In this document: piece by piece, positions 60,715 to 64,000 of the stretch
Layout: every line of letters begins with the position of its first letter
Numbering within the stretch: position 1 is the first letter of the stretch
From: Arthrobacter sp. GMC3
Lineage (GTDB): Bacteria > Actinomycetota > Actinomycetes > Actinomycetales > Micrococcaceae
NCBI RefSeq assembly: GCF_002929305.1
Contig: NZ_PJIO01000007.1
Coordinates: 62,001 to 126,000, forward strand
DNA length: 64,000 nucleotides
Reading direction: 5' to 3'
Made by a program: the position numbers and the translations under genes
The notes under the pieces: model-generated
What the model was told of the DNA's origin: nothing
Database searches by the model: none
What the model saw: only the letters and a program-made list of their open reading frames with translations

Positions 60715-62322
60715 ATGAAAGCTCGTTCTAGTTCCGCGATTGGCCTCGCGATTGTGAGTACCCTGTTCCTTGCAGCATGCGGCGGACCTGCAGCACCCGC
60801 AGCAGATTCGGCGCCGGAATACGTCAAGGACGGCACCTTGTCCCTGGCTCTCCCCGAGGATCCGGGCGATCTGAACCCCGTGGTCACCAACAAGGTTGCA
60901 GCCCAGGTTGTGGGGTCCTTTGCCTACGACTCGCTGATCTTCACCGACCCCGTCACCGGGGTTGTAAAGCCGTACATGGCCTCAGCGTGGACCGATTCCC
61001 CCTCCAAGGTGACGTTCACTCTCAAGGATGGCATCACCTGCGCCGACGGCACCACGTTCACGGCGCAAACGGCGGCGGACAACTTTTCCTGGATTGTTGA
61101 CCCGGCCAATGGTTCCCCCTTGAAGGATTCGGTGATTCCTGCTGACGCCAAGGCAAGCGCCGCAGGCAATGTGGTGACCGTGGAAACCCCAGAGGCCTCA
61201 CCGTTCCTGCTGAAAATTGTCGGTTCCCAGGCAATGCTTTGCGACGCGGCACTGAAGAATCCCAAGAGTGTTTCCTCCGCCAGCAATGGCACCGGACTTT
61301 TCACCGTCAAGGAAGTTGTCCCCAACGATCACATCACCCTTGAACGCCGCGCCGGCTACACCTGGGGACCTGACGGTGCCACCACCTCGGACACTTTGGG
61401 TGTGCCCAAGACTGTCACCATCAAAGTCGTCACCAACGCCAGCACGGCCGCCAACCTGATCCTTTCCAAGGGTTTGAACGTCGCCACTGTTTCCGGTTCC
61501 GATGAGGATCGTGTCAAGGCCGCCAATGTACCGTCCAAGCCGACCACGCGCCTGGCAGGGCAGCTGAACTTCAACCACTTCGACGGTCTTCCCACCGCCG
61601 ATCCCGAGGTCCGCAAGGCCCTGACTGCGGCCGTCGACCTTGACACCTACACCAAGATCATTACCGGCGGAACCGGCGTTCGCGCCACCTCGTTGATGGC
61701 TGTCGATCCCAAGATGTGTGTCTACGACAGCGTCAAGGGCATGCTGCCAGCCTTCGATGCCAAGAAGGCCGAATCGATCTTGACCGCAGCAGGCTGGGCC
61801 AAGAACTCCGCCGGCATCATGGAGAAGGGCGGCAAAGAGCTGACCATCTCGCTCTACTACACAAACTCAACAGACCGGCAAAGCGCCGCGGCTGAATACC
61901 TGGGTTCACAATGGAAATCAATCGGTGTCCAGGTCAAACTTCAAGGTGGCGACGCCAACTTTGTTATCACCAACACCGTCGCTACGCAGGATCCCAGCAA
62001 GTGGGACGTGAGTACCCTGACCTTCCAAAGCAATACGCCAAGCATCTTCCCGGCCTACCTGACCGGACCTGTCCCACCCAAGGGCACCAACTTCATGTCC
62101 CTGAACAACACCAAGTACGTGGACCTGGTGGGCAAGGCCCGTGTTGCCTCCGGCGATGGCGCCTGTGATCTGTGGAAGCAGGCCGAGCAGTCCCTGTTCG
62201 CCGCGACAGATATGTTCCCGGTATCGGTGGCATTGGCGAACACCTTCTTCAACGGTGCCACGTCCATCTACGACACCGGCAGCAGCTTTATTCCGGGGTC
62301 GGGATACCGTGTAACGAAGTAG
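60715..62322 (+). CDS. ABC peptide-binding lipoprotein (solute-binding family 5), copy 1
   Basis: About 535 residues. A lipoprotein signal peptide with lipobox LAAC (Cys22) is followed by a solute-binding family 5 (DppA/OppA-type) fold: LALPEDPGDLNPV, YMASAWTDSPSKVTFTLKDGITCADGTTFTA, VRKALTAAVDLDTY. ATG 60715 has AAGGTGGA upstream and starts the signal peptide. It captures oligopeptides outside the membrane for import. The permease and ATPase genes are not in the window and presumably follow the second copy. The paralogue at 62690 is near-identical in the signal region. Confidence 0.93.
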   Translation: MKARSSSAIGLAIVSTLFLAACGGPAAPAADSAPEYVKDGTLSLALPEDPGDLNPVVTNKVAAQVVGSFAYDSLIFTDPVTGVVKPYMASAWTDSPSKVTFTLKDGITCADGTTFTAQTAADNFSWIVDPANGSPLKDSVIPADAKASAAGNVVTVETPEASPFLLKIVGSQAMLCDAALKNPKSVSSASNGTGLFTVKEVVPNDHITLERRAGYTWGPDGATTSDTLGVPKTVTIKVVTNASTAANLILSKGLNVATVSGSDEDRVKAANVPSKPTTRLAGQLNFNHFDGLPTADPEVRKALTAAVDLDTYTKIITGGTGVRATSLMAVDPKMCVYDSVKGMLPAFDAKKAESILTAAGWAKNSAGIMEKGGKELTISLYYTNSTDRQSAAAEYLGSQWKSIGVQVKLQGGDANFVITNTVATQDPSKWDVSTLTFQSNTPSIFPAYLTGPVPPKGTNFMSLNNTKYVDLVGKARVASGDGACDLWKQAEQSLFAATDMFPVSVALANTFFNGATSIYDTGSSFIPGSGYRVTK

Positions 62323-62352
62323 GAAATCGCAGCAATTCTTTCAGTTCAATTT

Positions 62353-62410
62353 CAAGGCCCCTTTGGTAGGTGCTTGCCGGCGACGGCGGGTGTTCGCCAA
62401 AGGGGCCTTG
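62353..62410 (+). terminator. Hairpin between the two binding protein genes
   Basis: CAAGGCCCCTTTGG (62353-62366) and CCAAAGGGGCCTTG (62397-62410) form a 14-bp stem 31 bp after copy 1, with only a weak T-rich tail. It could end or attenuate transcription, giving the first binding protein excess expression. Confidence 0.7.
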
Positions 62411-62689
62411 TGTCATTTCAGTGGACAAAAAACGGCCGCTGCGGCCCAGTCACAAAGCAACTTATGGGTGACCGGCGGCGAACTGGATGGAAATTTCCCC
62501 ATCAATTCACCCCTGTGCCCCAGCTCATATCGCCGTGATTGAGCGGGTTTGGTTCCAGGGCACTAGTTGGGTCGTCATTATTGGTCGTCAGAACAGTGTC
62601 CGAACGTCGTTGAGCGGCCATGGTTAATGAAAGTGCTCGCGAGACCGTGGGCCGGGAATCAGCACTCGACCCCTCAAGGTGGATAGCCA

Positions 62690-64000
62690 ATGAAAGCTCG
62701 TTCTAGTTCCGCGATTGGCCTCGCGATTGTGAGTACCCTGTTCCTTGCAGCATGTGGCGGACCTGCAGCACCCGCAGCAAATTCGGCGCCGGAATATGTC
62801 AAGGACGGCACCTTGGCCTTGGCTCTGCCCGAGGATCCAGGCGATCTGAACCCCGTGCTCACCAACAAGGTTGCCGCCCAGGTGGTGGGATCCTTTGCTT
62901 ATGACTCATTGATCGCCACTGACCCGGACACGGGCAAGGTGCAGCCCTACATGGCGTCTGCATGGACCGAGACGCCGTCCAAGGTGACGTTCACGCTCAA
63001 GGACGGCATCACCTGCGCAGACGGCACCGCCTTCACGGCGCAGATGGCGGCGGATAACTATTCTTGGATTGTTGACCCCGCCAATGGTTCCCCGTTGAAG
63101 GGATCGATCATTCCGGCTGACGCCAAGGCCAGTGCCGCAGGCAATGTGGTGACCGTGGAAACCCCTGAGGCATCACCCTTCTTGCTGCAGAACATCGGGT
63201 CTCAGGCTATGGCCTGCGACGCAGCGTTGAAGAATCCCAAGAGTGTTTCCTCCGCCAGCAATGGCACCGGCCTATTCACCGTCAAGGAAGTTGTCCCCAA
63301 CGATCACATAACCCTTGAACGCCGCGCGGGCTACACCTGGGGACCTGATGGGGCCACCACCTCGGACACCTTGGGTGTGCCTAAGACAGTCACCTTGAAG
63401 ATCGTGCCCAATGCCAGTACCGCCGCGAATTTGCTGCTTTCCAAGGGCCTGAATGTCGCAGGCATTTCCGGCCCCGATGAGGATCGCGTCAAGTCGGCGA
63501 AGCTTTCCTCCAAGCCCTCAACCCGACTAGCGGGTCAGCTGAACTTCAATCACTTTGCAGGCCTTCCCACCGCCGATCCCGAGGTCCGTAAGGCCCTGGT
63601 GGCCGCCGTCGACCTTGACACCTACACGAAGATCGTCACCGCCGGAACCGGCGTCCGAGCCACCTCGCTGATGGCTCTGGAGCCAAAGGTGTGTGTCTAT
63701 GACAGCGTCAAGGGCATGCTGCCAGCCTTCGATGTTAAGAAAGCCGAATCGATTTTGACCGCAGCCGGGTGGTCCAAGAACTCAGCTGGCGTCATGGAGA
63801 AGGCCGGAAAGCCGCTGGCACTCTCGCTCTACTACATCAACTCCACCGACCGCCTCAGCGCCGCGGCGGAATACCTTGGCTCGCAGTGGAAGGCACTTGG
63901 CGTTCAGGTCAAGCTCCAAGGTGGCGACCCGAACTTTGTTATCACCAACACCTTCTCCACGCAGGATCCCAGCAAGTGGGACGTGAGCACCTTGACCCTG
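62690..64000 (+). CDS. ABC peptide-binding lipoprotein (solute-binding family 5), copy 2 (partial)
   Basis: Open from ATG 62690 through the right edge (437 codons). The first 60-plus nucleotides, encoding the signal peptide, match copy 1 exactly, and most of the rest is very similar (same KNPKSVSSASNGTGLFTVKE block). Differences cluster in places likely to line the ligand pocket (LIATDPDTGKVQP instead of LIFTDPVTGVVKP; LNVAGISGPDED instead of LNVATVSGSDED). About 80-110 bp upstream are also similar, including CTCAAGGTGGAYAGCC before the ATG. It is a tandem duplicate that may bind a related peptide. Confidence 0.92.
   Translation, partial: MKARSSSAIGLAIVSTLFLAACGGPAAPAANSAPEYVKDGTLALALPEDPGDLNPVLTNKVAAQVVGSFAYDSLIATDPDTGKVQPYMASAWTETPSKVTFTLKDGITCADGTAFTAQMAADNYSWIVDPANGSPLKGSIIPADAKASAAGNVVTVETPEASPFLLQNIGSQAMACDAALKNPKSVSSASNGTGLFTVKEVVPNDHITLERRAGYTWGPDGATTSDTLGVPKTVTLKIVPNASTAANLLLSKGLNVAGISGPDEDRVKSAKLSSKPSTRLAGQLNFNHFAGLPTADPEVRKALVAAVDLDTYTKIVTAGTGVRATSLMALEPKVCVYDSVKGMLPAFDVKKAESILTAAGWSKNSAGVMEKAGKPLALSLYYINSTDRLSAAAEYLGSQWKALGVQVKLQGGDPNFVITNTFSTQDPSKWDVSTLTL

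Noticed and set aside
1..64000. tRNA genes and insertion sequences
   Set aside because: I looked for T-loop sequences with cloverleaf context and for transposase-like proteins with terminal repeats and found none convincing. A tRNAscan or ISfinder search would settle it.

Overview
The window is chromosomal DNA of a high-GC actinobacterium. Gene content and order (murJ, NUDIX and CCA-transferase genes; an rpsF-ssb-rpsR-rplI-dnaB block; actinobacterial NarL-type two-component systems; an M55/M19/S9 peptidase cluster) fit the Micrococcaceae, most likely Arthrobacter or a close relative. In actinobacteria both conserved blocks usually lie close to oriC, but dnaA, dnaN and rpmH are not in the window. 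No tRNA, rRNA, CRISPR array or insertion sequence was seen.

Region 1 (1-5.6 kb) is cell-envelope and tRNA housekeeping: a pseudokinase-like gene cut by the left edge, the lipid II flippase murJ, a NUDIX hydrolase, the CCA-adding enzyme and a histidine phosphatase. Region 2 (5.6-6.4 kb) is an AT-rich island with short ORFs behind strong ribosome binding sites and an intrinsic terminator. Region 3 (6.4-20.2 kb) is accessory: a GT87-like membrane protein with an FAD oxidoreductase, an HxlR regulator with a divergent NAD(P)-binding protein, a META lipoprotein, a LolD/FtsX-like ABC pair divergent from a two-component system, a secreted NlpC/P60 hydrolase with a Thr-Pro tail, a second two-component system and an ABC-F ATPase.

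Region 4 (20.2-27 kb) is a compact 2-aminoethylphosphonate locus. A leftward operon encodes an FAD oxidoreductase and a binding protein/ATPase/two-permease importer. Divergently lie a UTRA-type GntR regulator and a phosphonoacetaldehyde-hydrolase-like HAD enzyme. No PhnW transaminase is present. Region 5 (27-37.1 kb) has an MFS carrier, a PAP2 phosphatase, an ABC exporter with its own two-component system, an M18 aminopeptidase, a DUF1345 protein, proline dehydrogenase and a Tat-exported intradiol dioxygenase-like lipoprotein.

Region 6 (37.2-47.3 kb) is the replication/ribosome block: rpsF, ssb, rpsR, rplI and dnaB. A class 3 intein interrupts the DnaB P-loop, and eight DnaA-box-like sequences lie upstream of dnaB. 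EamA, LysR, MATE and two small membrane proteins follow.

Region 7 (47.6-64 kb) is the most distinctive part: a dense cluster for degradation and uptake of peptides, apparently with a D-amino-acid or peptidoglycan bias. It encodes an S9 peptidase fused to an S12 beta-lactamase-like hydrolase, an M20 peptidase, an N-acyl-D-amino-acid deacylase, a second S12 hydrolase paralogous to the fusion's C-terminal half, an M19 dipeptidase, an M55 D-aminopeptidase with all zinc ligands, a cytoplasmic class-A-beta-lactamase-like hydrolase, a PucR-type regulator and two tandem near-identical peptide-binding lipoproteins, the second cut by the right edge. The set looks like a regulated import-and-hydrolysis pathway for D-residue-containing peptides such as cell-wall stem peptides. 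The substrate is an inference.
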